Below are positions 23,341 through 32,458 of a stretch of 64,000 bases of DNA, one piece after another. The position numbers were made by a program, and so were the translations under genes. The first letter of the stretch is position 1, and every line of letters starts with the position of its first letter. Under the pieces are notes generated by a model. That model did no database searches, was not told where the DNA came from, and saw only the letters and a list, made by a program, of their open reading frames with translations. Origin of the DNA: Hallerella sp963656065 (GTDB taxonomy: Bacteria > Fibrobacterota > Fibrobacteria > Fibrobacterales > Fibrobacteraceae); contig CAVKGV010000008.1 of the NCBI GenBank assembly GCA_963656065.1, forward strand, positions 1 to 64,000, given 5' to 3'.

Positions 23341-24111
23341 ATGGCGAATCGGGAAAAACAGAAAACGTCCCCGTTCTTTCAAAGCGGTTGGAATGGCGCC
23401 ATTGGCAAGATTGTCGCCGTTTCGCTGGTGTTTCACGCAATTCTTCTCTTGGGATTTATTGTTGCGAACAGTATCCATTTCGAGCGGGAACCGGAACCGG
23501 TTAAAGTCTTTGAACTCGTGCAGGTGGCGCAGCCGAAGAAGGTCGCCCCCAGGCAAGTGCGAAAAGCGCCTCCGCCGAAACCTCCCGAAGAGAAGAAGGA
23601 GCCTCGAAAGGAAGAACCCAAGCCTAAGCCGAAGCCCGAAGTCAAGAAGGAACTTCCGCCCGAGCCGAAGGTGGCGAAAGAGGAAAAGCCCGCTCCCGAA
23701 CCGGAGCCCGTTTCCGAAGAACGTCCCGAAGAAAATTTCGAGGAATCCATGGATCTCCCCGATGACATGGACCTTCCGGAAGGCGTTGCCGAGGAATCGG
23801 GGCTAAATCCCGTGGGCTATGTGGATATGGATCCGCTGATGCAGGTCTATCTCGAACGCCTAAAGCAGATTATCATGCAGAATTTCAATCCGCCATCCGG
23901 ACTGAAAATCGCCAAATCGACAAAGACTTCGGTCCAGTTTACGGTGGACAGGTTCGGAAACATTACGGATCTTTCGCTCAAGCGTTCGTCGGGAAACAAG
24001 ACGTGGGACCATCTTTCGATGCGCGCCGTCCGGATTTCCAAGTTGCCGGAGCTGCCGCCAAATTACCGGGCACCGGCCCTTTCTCTCAATTTTAACTTTA
24101 CACCGAACTAG
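23341..24111 (+). CDS. tolA: TolA-type energy transducer with TonB C-terminal domain
   Basis: The protein has 256 residues from ATG 23341 (a longer open frame upstream overlaps tolR and is rejected). It has one membrane helix at about 24-42, then a Pro/Lys/Glu-rich periplasmic spanner (about 55-140) with many KP and EP pairs, then a globular TonB/TolA C-terminal domain with VQFTVDRFGNITDLSLKRSS. The linker is TonB-like rather than the long alpha-helical one of enterobacterial TolA, but its position in the tol cluster argues for the TolA role: linking TolQR to TolB-Pal during outer-membrane constriction. Confidence 0.85.
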   Translation: MANREKQKTSPFFQSGWNGAIGKIVAVSLVFHAILLLGFIVANSIHFEREPEPVKVFELVQVAQPKKVAPRQVRKAPPPKPPEEKKEPRKEEPKPKPKPEVKKELPPEPKVAKEEKPAPEPEPVSEERPEENFEESMDLPDDMDLPEGVAEESGLNPVGYVDMDPLMQVYLERLKQIIMQNFNPPSGLKIAKSTKTSVQFTVDRFGNITDLSLKRSSGNKTWDHLSMRAVRISKLPELPPNYRAPALSLNFNFTPN

Positions 24112-24147
24112 CTTTTTGCTTTGAATCCAAAACTTTGTATTATTGCT

Positions 24148-25452
24148 ATGATGAAATTTCGATTCCGTTCCTTTGTATTGATTTTCCTTACCGCCTTTAC
24201 CGGAGTTTTTGCCGTTATCGATACGATTTCTGTCGATGTGGGAATCGCTGTCGAAAACACGATGCCGATTGGCCTTGTCCCCTTTGAACAGACCGAAAAA
24301 TTTGAAGCGCTTTCGGCAAAACCCGAGGAAGTCATCAAGCGGGATTTTGAACTTTCCGGGCGCTTTTCCGTTGTGGAAAGTCCGAAATTCAAAATGGTGA
24401 CTTTCGTGCGCGCGGGGGCGAAGTTCTACGTGACGGGAAAGCTCGAAGACGTTCCCGGACCGAACGTGAAGCTCTCGTGTTACCTCTATGCGACGCAGAC
24501 GAAGGATCTCATCCTCGGGGAATCTTACACGGTGCTCCAGAAGGACATCCGCCGGGCGCTGCACGATTTTGTTGATAAGGTCGTGAAACAGCTCTGGGGC
24601 GAATACGGAATCGCTTCGACGCAAATCGCCTGGGTGTCAAGGATCGACGGAAAAAAGCAAATTGTCATTGCGGATTACGATGGCTATAACCGTCGCCAGC
24701 TGACACACGATACGACCATCAACACGATGCCCGCATGGACAAAGGACAACGAATCGATAGTCTATGTGAGCTTCCGGAACGGCAAGGCGCAGCTTTTTGA
24801 ACGGGAACTCTATTCGAGCCGGGAACACCGCCTCTTTCCGGACAAGTCCCAAACCTTTAGCCCGGCGGTAAACCCGAAGACGGGAGAACTTCTCTTCGCC
24901 TCGATTCACGAAAGCCGGACGACTCTCTACCTCGGCGACCCGAAGACGGGAAAAAGTCAAAAGCTTCTCTTCGGGCGCACGTCCCAGGTGAGTCCCGCCT
25001 GGAGTCCCTTCGGATCGGAAATCCTCTACACGAGCGATCGGGGAGGGCAACCGCAGATCTATGTGATGGGAAAGGACGCAAGCGATATCCGCCGCGTTAC
25101 CTTTATGGGGAATTACAACGAACGCGCTTCCTGGTCTCCGGTGGGCGACCGTATCGTCTATACGTCGATGGATAACGGCAAAATGAACATTTATACCTGT
25201 GCAATCGACGGTTCGGACATTGTGCAGCTCACGAGCAACGCGGGGAATAACGAACACCCGACATGGTCTCCCGATGGAATGCTCATCGCCTTTTCTAGCG
25301 ACCGTTCCGGTTCGCACCAAATTTACATGATGCGGAAAGACGGTTCCGGCGTAACGCGCATTACGAACAGCGGGGACAACACGTCTCCTGCTTGGTCCTG
25401 GTATTCTCCGGAACGTCAAAAACAAAATATTCAACAAACGCAAGGATGGTAA
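24148..25452 (+). CDS. tolB: Periplasmic TolB
   Basis: The protein has 434 residues from ATG 24148; the adjacent ATG 24151 is equally possible. It has a signal peptide ending near VFA, an N-terminal TolB_N domain (about 25-150), and a six-bladed beta-propeller with repeated WSPDGxxIAF/SDRxGxxQIY motifs, for example HPTWSPDGMLIAFSSDRSG. TolB binds Pal and releases it when pulled by TolA. A TATTAT at 24138-24143, with only seven bases before ATG 24151, may be an internal promoter giving a near-leaderless message. Confidence 0.94.
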   Translation: MMKFRFRSFVLIFLTAFTGVFAVIDTISVDVGIAVENTMPIGLVPFEQTEKFEALSAKPEEVIKRDFELSGRFSVVESPKFKMVTFVRAGAKFYVTGKLEDVPGPNVKLSCYLYATQTKDLILGESYTVLQKDIRRALHDFVDKVVKQLWGEYGIASTQIAWVSRIDGKKQIVIADYDGYNRRQLTHDTTINTMPAWTKDNESIVYVSFRNGKAQLFERELYSSREHRLFPDKSQTFSPAVNPKTGELLFASIHESRTTLYLGDPKTGKSQKLLFGRTSQVSPAWSPFGSEILYTSDRGGQPQIYVMGKDASDIRRVTFMGNYNERASWSPVGDRIVYTSMDNGKMNIYTCAIDGSDIVQLTSNAGNNEHPTWSPDGMLIAFSSDRSGSHQIYMMRKDGSGVTRITNSGDNTSPAWSWYSPERQKQNIQQTQGW

Positions 25453-25454
25453 CC

Positions 25455-26042
25455 ATGAAAAAGCTCCTTTTGATCTCTTTGGCTTCTTTGGCTGCGCTTT
25501 CGACTGTCGCCTGTTCCAAGAAGAAGCCGCCCGTAAACCCGGTCGTCAAGGAAGAACCCGCAGCGGAGACTCCCGCTTTGGATTCCGCGGAACTTGCCAA
25601 GGCGAAAGCGGACTCGATTGAACGCGCACGGATAGAATCGGAGCGTCTCGAAGCGGAACGTTTGGAAGCGGAACGCGCCCGTGTCGAGAAAATGATAAAC
25701 CAGCTGATGTCCGATGACGTCTATTTTGATTTCGACCGGTCCGAATTGACCGAAAAGGCCAAGGAAGTCCTTACGCAGGTCGGTGACATCCTTCTCAAGG
25801 AACCGCGTTTCGTCATCGTCGTCGAAGGCCATACGGATGCCCGCGGCACCGAGGATTACAACATGACTCTCGGAAGCAAGCGCGCGATGAAAGTGAAGGA
25901 ATTCCTGTCGGCTTACGGCGTCGGGGGAGACCGCATGGAAACGGTCAGCTTTGGCAAGGAAAAGCCGAAGGTCGCCGGGGAATCGGAAGAAGCCTATGCG
26001 CAGAACCGCCGTGCGAATTTCAAGGTCAACATCAAAAAGTAA
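25455..26042 (+). CDS. pal: Peptidoglycan-associated lipoprotein Pal
   Basis: The 195-residue protein has a lipobox STVAC (Cys20), then a spacer rich in Ala, Glu and Arg with an ERLEAERLEAERARVE coiled segment, then the OmpA-like domain with VYFDFDRSELTEKAKEVL, VEGHTDARGTEDYN and the final NRRANF. This domain binds diaminopimelate in peptidoglycan. It begins two bases after the tolB stop, so the two are coupled. Confidence 0.95.
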   Translation: MKKLLLISLASLAALSTVACSKKKPPVNPVVKEEPAAETPALDSAELAKAKADSIERARIESERLEAERLEAERARVEKMINQLMSDDVYFDFDRSELTEKAKEVLTQVGDILLKEPRFVIVVEGHTDARGTEDYNMTLGSKRAMKVKEFLSAYGVGGDRMETVSFGKEKPKVAGESEEAYAQNRRANFKVNIKK

Positions 26043-26050
26043 GGAAAATC

Positions 26051-26072
26051 AGACCGGAACTTTCCGGTCTGG
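26051..26072 (+). other. Strong hairpin between pal and cpoB
   Basis: CAGACCGGAA and TTCCGGTCTG form a perfect ten-pair stem with a two-base loop. No T run follows, so it is not a standard terminator; it may be an mRNA-stabilising or processing element between the two genes. Confidence 0.55.
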
Positions 26073-26084
26073 TAAAAGGTTTCT

Positions 26085-26972
26085 ATGAAACGACTTGTTT
26101 TTGGAACGTTCTTCTTTGCGTTTGCGCTCACGTCCTGTTCGAGCATCACCGTCCTCCGCACCAAGGAAATGAAAGCGGTGGGCGAAGATGTCAAGGGCGA
26201 TGTCAAGAAGGAAATGGTCGCCTCTGCGGATGTGTATCAGAAAAAGCTTGATTCCCTGACGCAAATCATCGATTCCCTCGGACTCGTCCAAAAGCGGATG
26301 AAAGTGGATCTCGCGATGCTTTCTTCCAAGGTGGCGGACATGGGAGACCGCGCCGACAGCCATCACGAAGAGCTGCTTTACAGGCTAGATCTCTTGCTTG
26401 GAAAGTCGGACAAGATTCTTTCGAAAAAGGTCGTTGTAAACGGCCAGACGATTGACGCCCCTGCCGACAGCGCCACGATTTCCGCGGAAAAATTGCAGGT
26501 CTTGGATTCCCTGTTCAACACGGCCCGTGCGGATTATCATCGCGGGGAAATCAAGATCGCCTATTCGGAATTCAAGCAGATCTATGAAGAGACGAAAACG
26601 GGAAACCTTGCGAGCGACGCTCTCTACTGGATGGGCGTCTGCCTCTCGGAAGCGGATCAGAAGGACAAGGCGAAGGTCGTGTTCGGGCGTGTCGTCAAGC
26701 AGTTCCCGGATGCGTCAAAGACTTGCGCCTCCCTTTTCAAGCTTTCCGGCATTGCGGCGTCAGAGGGTGATGTCCCGCTCCAGAAACAATACCTGCAAAA
26801 AATTCTGGGAACGAAAAGCTGCTCGGATTCAAACGAGTTCCTGCAGGCCGCGGAGATTCTGGAAAGGGTTCTGAACGGGGAAACCGTCGTACCTCCGCAT
26901 CCGGTGGCTGTGACCGATTCTTCGGTTGCCGCGCCCGTTTCCGAAACGCCGGCGGATTCTATTGGAAAATAG
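26085..26972 (+). CDS. cpoB: CpoB/YbgF-like TPR lipoprotein
   Basis: The 295-residue protein has a lipobox LTSC (Cys18). Residues ~25-105 are predicted coiled coil with heptad-like Leu/Met spacing (DSLTQIIDSLGLVQKRMK), as in the trimerising N-terminus of CpoB, and residues ~130-260 are TPR-like helices (FNTARADYHRGEIKIAYSEF, LYWMGVCLSEADQKDKAKVV). The tail is Pro/Val/Thr-rich. The position after pal is the conserved one for CpoB, which tunes Tol-Pal and cell-wall synthesis. Unlike the enterobacterial protein it is lipid-anchored. Confidence 0.85.
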   Translation: MKRLVFGTFFFAFALTSCSSITVLRTKEMKAVGEDVKGDVKKEMVASADVYQKKLDSLTQIIDSLGLVQKRMKVDLAMLSSKVADMGDRADSHHEELLYRLDLLLGKSDKILSKKVVVNGQTIDAPADSATISAEKLQVLDSLFNTARADYHRGEIKIAYSEFKQIYEETKTGNLASDALYWMGVCLSEADQKDKAKVVFGRVVKQFPDASKTCASLFKLSGIAASEGDVPLQKQYLQKILGTKSCSDSNEFLQAAEILERVLNGETVVPPHPVAVTDSSVAAPVSETPADSIGK

Positions 26973-26984
26973 AATCGCGAAGTC

Positions 26985-27024
26985 CGGGGTGAACGCTAAA
27001 AGGCTACACCCCGATTTCTTTTTT
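26985..27024 (+). terminator. Terminator of the tol-pal operon
   Basis: CGGGGTG (26985-26991) pairs with CACCCCG (27007-27013), followed by the T-rich stretch ATTTCTTTTTTC. It lies just behind cpoB. Confidence 0.75.
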
Positions 27025-27124
27025 CAACTTTAACCGGCATTCAGCTGGGATCTAAGTTTTCGTCTCTGAGTTCCGATCTTCTAATTTTCTAACTTTGCCT
27101 CGAAATCTTTGACAAGAAGGTGCT

Positions 27125-28162
27125 ATGTCGCGTTTGCGCGTTTTGGTCCTTATGGGCGGTTATTCTACGGAACACGATGTCTCGGTTTCTAGCGGAACGG
27201 GCGTCATCCGGGCGATGGACGAATCCAAGTACAATGTTCACCCGGTCCTTATCCAAAAGGACGGTACGTGGCTCTGGTCGTCCCGTGAACTTTCCCCCTA
27301 CCAGAAGAACAACTTTTCGGAAAACTACTTCTATTCCCTCGAAGGTCCCAGCGCGCGGAAGGAAAAAAATCCGTCGCTTGCGGAATTACCCAGTGCCGAT
27401 CTCGCATTTCTCGCGTTGCACGGCAAGTGGGGCGAAGACGGGCATGTCCAGGCTCTTCTTGAAAACTGGAACATTCCTTATACCGGTTGCGGACTTCTCG
27501 CGAGCGCGCTCGCGATGGACAAGGTCCTTTGCAAGGCCGCCTATTCGGCGGCGGGAATTTCAACGCCTCCGTATCGGGTGCTTTTCCGGAACGACTTTTC
27601 GGGCGACAAGTTGGTCGAGGCGGCAGACGCGCTGGGATTTCCGCTGGTCATCAAGGATCCGGTCGGCGGATCGAGCATCGGCATGGGAATCGCAAAGGAT
27701 CTCGACGAAGCGGGGCGGCTTGTAAACGATCTGTTCCTGAATTCACCGCGGCTTCTCTGCGAAAAATTCATCAAGGGAGAAGAAGCGAGCTGCGGTTACA
27801 TGGAAGGGCTCGAAAAACCGCTTCCGCCGACGGAAATGCGCATGACGACCCGGGAATATTTCGATTACGAGGCGAAGTATAATGGCGAGTGCAGGGAAGT
27901 GACTCCGGCGGAATTTCCGGACGAACTTACGAGCCGCATCCAGGCGCTGGTGAAAAAGGCCCATTTTGCGATAGGCGGTGCAGGATACAGCCGCACGGAC
28001 GTTCGGATCGATTCGGACGGGAACCTTTGGGCGCTGGAGACGAATACGCTTCCGGGGATGACTCCGACGTCGATTCTTCCGGCAGAGGCTCTTGCCATCG
28101 GCATCGACTATTCCCATTTGATTGACAAGATTATCGAAACGAGCCTTCAAATCAGGCGCTAG
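27125..28162 (+). CDS. ddl: D-alanine--D-alanine ligase
   Basis: The 345-residue ATP-grasp enzyme makes the D-Ala-D-Ala dipeptide for peptidoglycan in the cytoplasm. Motifs: LMGGYSTEHDVSVSSG at the N-terminus, LALHGKWGEDGHVQALLE, the ATP-grasp loop KDPVGGSSIGM, and GYSRTDVRID with ALETNTLPGMTPTS near the C-terminus. AAGAAGG precedes ATG 27125. A TAACTTTG box at 27090-27097 is a candidate -10. It is followed 3 bases later by tsaB. Confidence 0.95.
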   Translation: MSRLRVLVLMGGYSTEHDVSVSSGTGVIRAMDESKYNVHPVLIQKDGTWLWSSRELSPYQKNNFSENYFYSLEGPSARKEKNPSLAELPSADLAFLALHGKWGEDGHVQALLENWNIPYTGCGLLASALAMDKVLCKAAYSAAGISTPPYRVLFRNDFSGDKLVEAADALGFPLVIKDPVGGSSIGMGIAKDLDEAGRLVNDLFLNSPRLLCEKFIKGEEASCGYMEGLEKPLPPTEMRMTTREYFDYEAKYNGECREVTPAEFPDELTSRIQALVKKAHFAIGGAGYSRTDVRIDSDGNLWALETNTLPGMTPTSILPAEALAIGIDYSHLIDKIIETSLQIRR

Positions 28163-28165
28163 AGC

Positions 28166-28810
28166 ATGGAATCTCTGGATTTGATCTTGGATACGTCCCG
28201 GAAGGGAATCGCTCTCGGCATCTACCGTTCGGGTGTTCCTCTGGCCGAGTTTTTTGAACCGGAAACCCGCGGTGAAAATCTCGGGCAGGCGTTGGACCGT
28301 TCCTTGGAGCGGGCATGCGTTTCGCTCGGCGATATCCGTCGCGTCCTGGTCGCTCTCGGACCCGGTTCGTTTACGGGACTTCGCACGGGAATTGCCTTTT
28401 GCGAAGGGCTCTGCTTTTCGGGAAATCGTTCCCTGTTCGGCGTTTCGACCCTTCGGGCGCTTCGCACGCTCTCTTCGGATGAAAATTGTGCGGTCGTTCT
28501 GTATGCGCGCACCGGCTATTTTTACGCGGGAACGAAGACCGGAGAATTTTTTGTCGCATACGAAGAGGCTTTCCAAAAATTCCGGGAAGAAAAAATCACC
28601 TCGTTTGTCATTGACGGGCGCACTTCCGAAATCCCCGAATGGAAAGAATTTGTTTCTGGCGAAAATTTTACGGTTCGCATTTCGGAGGGAAACGAAATCG
28701 CTCCGTTTGTCCGCCTGTTTGACGAAGTGGAACCGAATCTTGTGCAAAAGGCGAATTACATCCAACCGTCTTATTATGAACGCCGTGGGGCGATGGGAGT
28801 TCTCCGCTGA
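28166..28810 (+). CDS. tsaB: tRNA threonylcarbamoyladenosine protein TsaB
   Basis: The 214-residue member of the ASKHA fold helps TsaD and TsaE install t6A at position 37 of ANN-decoding tRNAs. It has LDTSRKGIALGI at the N-terminus and the hallmark VALGPGSFTGLRTGIAFCEGL. It overlaps rimI by one base (TGATG), the classic tsaB-rimI pairing. Confidence 0.93.
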   Translation: MESLDLILDTSRKGIALGIYRSGVPLAEFFEPETRGENLGQALDRSLERACVSLGDIRRVLVALGPGSFTGLRTGIAFCEGLCFSGNRSLFGVSTLRALRTLSSDENCAVVLYARTGYFYAGTKTGEFFVAYEEAFQKFREEKITSFVIDGRTSEIPEWKEFVSGENFTVRISEGNEIAPFVRLFDEVEPNLVQKANYIQPSYYERRGAMGVLR

Positions 28811-29271
28811 TGTCCGAATTTGCAATGACCGTCCGAGAAATGGACGAAAACGATGTGGAACGCGTCCTGGAAATCCAGAATTCGACGCATTTTGAAAATT
28901 GGAAAGAGAAGACGCTCCGCGATCTCTTGCGGAAAACGTACACGTTTGCGTATGTCGCCGAAGCTCCGGATGAATCGAACAACTGGAAAATCGCCGGATA
29001 TGCCGTATTTTCTCTCGCTGCGGACGAGGCGGAACTGCTCGCCATCTCGACCGCGGAGAAATTTTATCGAAAGGGAATCGCCACGGAACTTTTCGCCGAA
29101 GGCGAAGAGGCGCTCGCGGATGCCGGCGCGCGAACTTTCTATCTCGAAGTCCGCGAAGGCAACGATCGGGCAATCGCTTTCTACCGGAAGCTGGGCTTTG
29201 ACAAGTGCGGAATGCGGGAATCCTACTATGCGGACGGAGAAAACGCCGTTCTGATGTCCCGCCCGCTCTGA
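28810..29271 (+). CDS. rimI: GNAT N-acetyltransferase RimI-like
   Basis: The 153-residue GNAT protein has the acetyl-CoA loop RKGIATELF (R/QxxGxA class) near 90-98 and the late NDRAIAFYRKLGF motif. It probably acetylates protein N-termini such as that of ribosomal protein bS18; the assignment rests on its size and on the one-base overlap with tsaB. Confidence 0.9.
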   Translation: MSEFAMTVREMDENDVERVLEIQNSTHFENWKEKTLRDLLRKTYTFAYVAEAPDESNNWKIAGYAVFSLAADEAELLAISTAEKFYRKGIATELFAEGEEALADAGARTFYLEVREGNDRAIAFYRKLGFDKCGMRESYYADGENAVLMSRPL

Positions 29272-29301
29272 CGGAAAAAATGATAATGTATATTGGACGC
29301 T

Positions 29302-30171
29302 ATGAGCCGAATCTTTAAACCTGTCGCGGATGTTCGAAAGGAAAAAAGCCGGAAGCGCTTCTTGACTCGGGCGAAAGTCGGAGCCCTGCTTGCGCTGCTT
29401 GTCGTCGTTTTTTATCTGCTGGTTTCCTATAGCGGGCGTTGGCTTATCCGGGACGATTCGTTTGGGCATGCCACGTGGGCTGTGGTCCTGGATGGACAGA
29501 GCGGTGACCTGGAACGTTCGGATTTTGCGGCGGAACTTGTGCGCGAGGGTCGGGTGGATTCGCTTCTGGTGCTCGGGCGGCGGGTTTTCCGCGACAGGAA
29601 CAACGCGGATTTCTATGCGGAGGATCTGGAGCGCATCGGAGTGGATGCCGGGCGCATGTTCGTTTTTCGCCATGACGATCCGAGTACGCTCGAAGAAGCC
29701 GTATCGACGGTTCCCTGGTTGAAACGTCGGACTTCCGCGAACGATACGGTGTTGCTCATCACGGGCGCTCCGGCTACGCGTCGGGCCGCATACATCTTCA
29801 ACAAGCTTTCCGGCGGGCATCCCGTCTTCGTGACCGCGGACATGCACAATTGGCGCTACAACGCCAGCAGCTGGATCTTTGAACGGGAGTCCCGGAAAAA
29901 CTGGCTCCGCGAATGGGCGGCAATTTTCAATGCAAAATGGGAACTTTTGTTTGCCGACACCCTGGATATTTCAGACCGACCGCTTCGCGAACCGGTCCCC
30001 TGGCGTTCTGCCCCGGAACCTCTCAAAAAGGAAACCGTCAGACCGGAAAAGCTCGTTTCCATTCGGGAAGCCATCGCTAGCCAGGATTCCGCGGTCAGGG
30101 AAGTTCGCGAGGAACGCTCTTTAGAAAAGCGGGGCGACGTTCCGCCCGACACGACAGGAAATTCCCGATGA
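29302..30171 (+). CDS. DUF218 (SanA/YdcF-like) membrane-anchored protein
   Basis: The protein has 289 residues from ATG 29302 (a TTG nine bases earlier is rejected because it falls on the possible -10 TATATT at 29289-29294). One N-terminal membrane helix (about 27-45) is followed by a DUF218 domain: WAVVLDGQSGDLERSDFAAE, LVLGRRVF, then VLLITGAPATRRAAYIFNKL. The tail (about 225-289) is charged and probably disordered. DUF218 proteins act in envelope polysaccharide metabolism in some bacteria; no specific reaction is claimed. It overlaps the next gene as ATGA. Confidence 0.75.
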   Translation: MSRIFKPVADVRKEKSRKRFLTRAKVGALLALLVVVFYLLVSYSGRWLIRDDSFGHATWAVVLDGQSGDLERSDFAAELVREGRVDSLLVLGRRVFRDRNNADFYAEDLERIGVDAGRMFVFRHDDPSTLEEAVSTVPWLKRRTSANDTVLLITGAPATRRAAYIFNKLSGGHPVFVTADMHNWRYNASSWIFERESRKNWLREWAAIFNAKWELLFADTLDISDRPLREPVPWRSAPEPLKKETVRPEKLVSIREAIASQDSAVREVREERSLEKRGDVPPDTTGNSR

Positions 30172-31325
30172 AAAAAATCTTTTTGCTCTTTTCCGTGGCG
30201 TTTCTCTTCGCCTGCTACAGCCCGGAACGCTACGAAGCGGACGGGGCGTCAAAAGGCGAGAGCAGCCGGTCCGATTTCGGAACGCTCTTTGACGTGAACG
30301 GCGGGCACCAGATCTGCAATCCTTCCGTGACGATGGACGAGGAAAACTTCCCGGCGTCGATGTTGTGGCTGAATTTTTCGGGAACGCTGAACGTGAGCGA
30401 CGCCCCGAAAGGATTTTCGACGAAGGGAGTCGGAGAACATGACCGTCTGACGATATCCGATACTGCGGGCCGGGTCCTCTGGTTTTTGATGACCGATTCC
30501 GTTCCCGGCGTCGAATGCGAATTCCAGGACCCCGAGTGGAGTGCGGACGGACGCTTCGTCGTTGCGCTGGGAGGCTTTAACGCCAAAGGTTCCAAAGGTT
30601 GCGATGAAATCGAATATGGAATTTTCGCGGCGCGGCTTTCGGATAATTCGACGTTCTTCTTAGTCGATAGCTCTGTCGGTGAATATGCGGATCCGCATTT
30701 GTGGGTGGGCGCTCCCAAGGCGGAAATCGATTCGACGGATTCCCTGCAGGTATTTTTCGGAACGGATGAAGTGAAGCTGGTCTATTCGGACGGTTCGAAA
30801 CTTGCGTATGTGGATTACGCGAAAAGCGCAAAGCCTGTCAAGCTTTTTAAGCCCGATTCCGTTGCGGGCGATGAACTGGGAAATCCGCTGATTTCTCCCG
30901 ATGGAAATTTTATCGCCTACCATCGCTTGAACTCTTCGTATGCGTGGAATTCATATTTGCAGGAACTTTCTCCCGAAGCGAAACCTTTTGAAATCGAAAA
31001 ATCCGGCGAGATGATTTCGAATCCGGTCTTTCCGCATTGGTGGAATTTCAACGGTCGGCAATTTGTTGTCTGGGCGGAATTCGCTCCGGGAAATTCCTAC
31101 CTGAACAAGAGCGATCTGCTCAAGGAATCTACGTGGAACGCTTCGGTCGGCAGGACGGCCATGCGCGAAGTTTCCGTGAACGCATCCGCTCCGAGCGACA
31201 TCTCTGTCGAATGGATCGGGGATGTTCGGGAAGTTGCCCCGGTTCCGCTGATAGGCGGACGCTCTCCCGGTGGGCATTTTGTTTCTACCGGTACGAACAA
31301 CGGCTACTTGCTCTATATTCCCTGA
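30168..31325 (+). CDS. Lipoprotein with TolB-like beta-propeller repeats
   Basis: The 385-residue protein has a lipobox FLFAC (Cys16). Repeats such as DPEWSADGRFVVAL and NPLISPDGNFIAYHR are the WSPDGxxIAF type of TolB/WD40 propellers. It may belong to the large lipoprotein paralogous families of Fibrobacter, but I could not confirm a family. It is translationally coupled to the DUF218 gene and lies 11 bases before the beta-barrel gene, suggesting a joint envelope function. Confidence 0.7.
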   Translation: MKKIFLLFSVAFLFACYSPERYEADGASKGESSRSDFGTLFDVNGGHQICNPSVTMDEENFPASMLWLNFSGTLNVSDAPKGFSTKGVGEHDRLTISDTAGRVLWFLMTDSVPGVECEFQDPEWSADGRFVVALGGFNAKGSKGCDEIEYGIFAARLSDNSTFFLVDSSVGEYADPHLWVGAPKAEIDSTDSLQVFFGTDEVKLVYSDGSKLAYVDYAKSAKPVKLFKPDSVAGDELGNPLISPDGNFIAYHRLNSSYAWNSYLQELSPEAKPFEIEKSGEMISNPVFPHWWNFNGRQFVVWAEFAPGNSYLNKSDLLKESTWNASVGRTAMREVSVNASAPSDISVEWIGDVREVAPVPLIGGRSPGGHFVSTGTNNGYLLYIP

Positions 31326-31336
31326 GGAGATGACCG

Positions 31337-32443
31337 ATGAAGAAAATCTTATCAATCGCGTTGGCATCTGCCCTGGGACTTTCCCTTTCCATGCTTGTCC
31401 CGAATGCTCCCCAGACACCGTGGCAATCGATAGGCGGTTGCGGCGCCGGTGGCGGCGGAGGCGGAACTTCGGACGGGATCAAGTGGATTGGCCAAGGGGT
31501 AAACGGGGGACTTGTCGAAGCGGAAGTCTTTACCAAGATGAATGTCGGCGAAAACTATTCCGCGTTTACGTTTACGCCCCGATTTTCCTTTAAACCGCTG
31601 TGGACGACATCGGTCGGCGTTTCGGTTCCCTTCATGACGCATCGCGGCGAAGTCCAGTATCGCACGAACCAGGCTCCGCACGACCGCACGACCGGAGGCA
31701 TCGGAGACGTTTCTATCGACGTTTCGCAAATCGTCGGCAGCGGCGGAGCGGCGAACCTCTCTCTAGCTCTCACGATTCCGACCGGGCAGTACGACATCAA
31801 GCGGGGAACGGACGCATCGCAGGAGTTCCTCCCCACGGGCTTCCAGAAAGGCTCCGGCGTCTATTCGGCAGCCTTCGGATGGAACTGGACACGCGATACG
31901 GAAAACGGGATGTGGCTCTATTCGCTCACTTATACGCATCCGTTCAACATCCGCTTTGGCGGGAAAAACGAGTTTAGCGATTCCTACTTCAAGGATTACA
32001 ACACTTCGGGCGATGACCGCTTTGAATACCATTTCAAGTGGTATGGCGAAAACGACTTGGGCGGTTTTACGCCGTCGAGCGTTTCGGCTAGCGTCGCCTA
32101 CGCTTACCGCGGACAGGAAAATTTTGTCCATTCTTTCGGCGTCACTTTTTCGGCACCGCTGGGCGTCGCCTGGATTCCGTCGGAAAAGGTGGGCGTTTAC
32201 GATCCGCGACCGGATCCGGATCATCTGGCGTGGTCGATGGCTTTTGTCTATGGACTTGAATTTTCACGTTCGGACTATCCGATATTTCTCGCGTTCTCGC
32301 TCCCGTTGCATGACAAGTCCAATGCGGCGAATCCGGATGACGAATACGACGAAAGCCCGATGCGAAAGTGGAATTTACCCGATTTCGGGGCGCTCTTTGA
32401 AGAATGGACGCTCGCTATCGGCATCAAGGCCAGTTTTCTTTGA
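31337..32443 (+). CDS. Predicted outer-membrane beta-barrel protein
   Basis: The 368-residue protein has a signal peptide and then an odd Cys-Gly-rich stretch (GGCGAGGGGGGTSDG, about 33-47) before a series of amphipathic strands ending in Phe or Leu, such as TTSVGVSVPFM, NLSLALTIPTG, SSVSASVAYAY and WTLAIGIKASFL at the very end, as expected of an outer-membrane barrel. It resembles the transporter/MetA-pathway phenol-degradation barrel group in style, but the family is uncertain. GAGGAGATG-type sequence lies upstream. Flanked by two lipoproteins. Confidence 0.68.
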   Translation: MKKILSIALASALGLSLSMLVPNAPQTPWQSIGGCGAGGGGGGTSDGIKWIGQGVNGGLVEAEVFTKMNVGENYSAFTFTPRFSFKPLWTTSVGVSVPFMTHRGEVQYRTNQAPHDRTTGGIGDVSIDVSQIVGSGGAANLSLALTIPTGQYDIKRGTDASQEFLPTGFQKGSGVYSAAFGWNWTRDTENGMWLYSLTYTHPFNIRFGGKNEFSDSYFKDYNTSGDDRFEYHFKWYGENDLGGFTPSSVSASVAYAYRGQENFVHSFGVTFSAPLGVAWIPSEKVGVYDPRPDPDHLAWSMAFVYGLEFSRSDYPIFLAFSLPLHDKSNAANPDDEYDESPMRKWNLPDFGALFEEWTLAIGIKASFL

Positions 32444-32458
32444 TTTCAGGAGTTAAAG

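Noticed and set aside
27743..29847. Long open frames antisense to ddl, tsaB and rimI
   Set aside because: The plus-strand genes have clear family motifs and tight operon spacing; the antisense products are Arg/Pro-rich and family-less.
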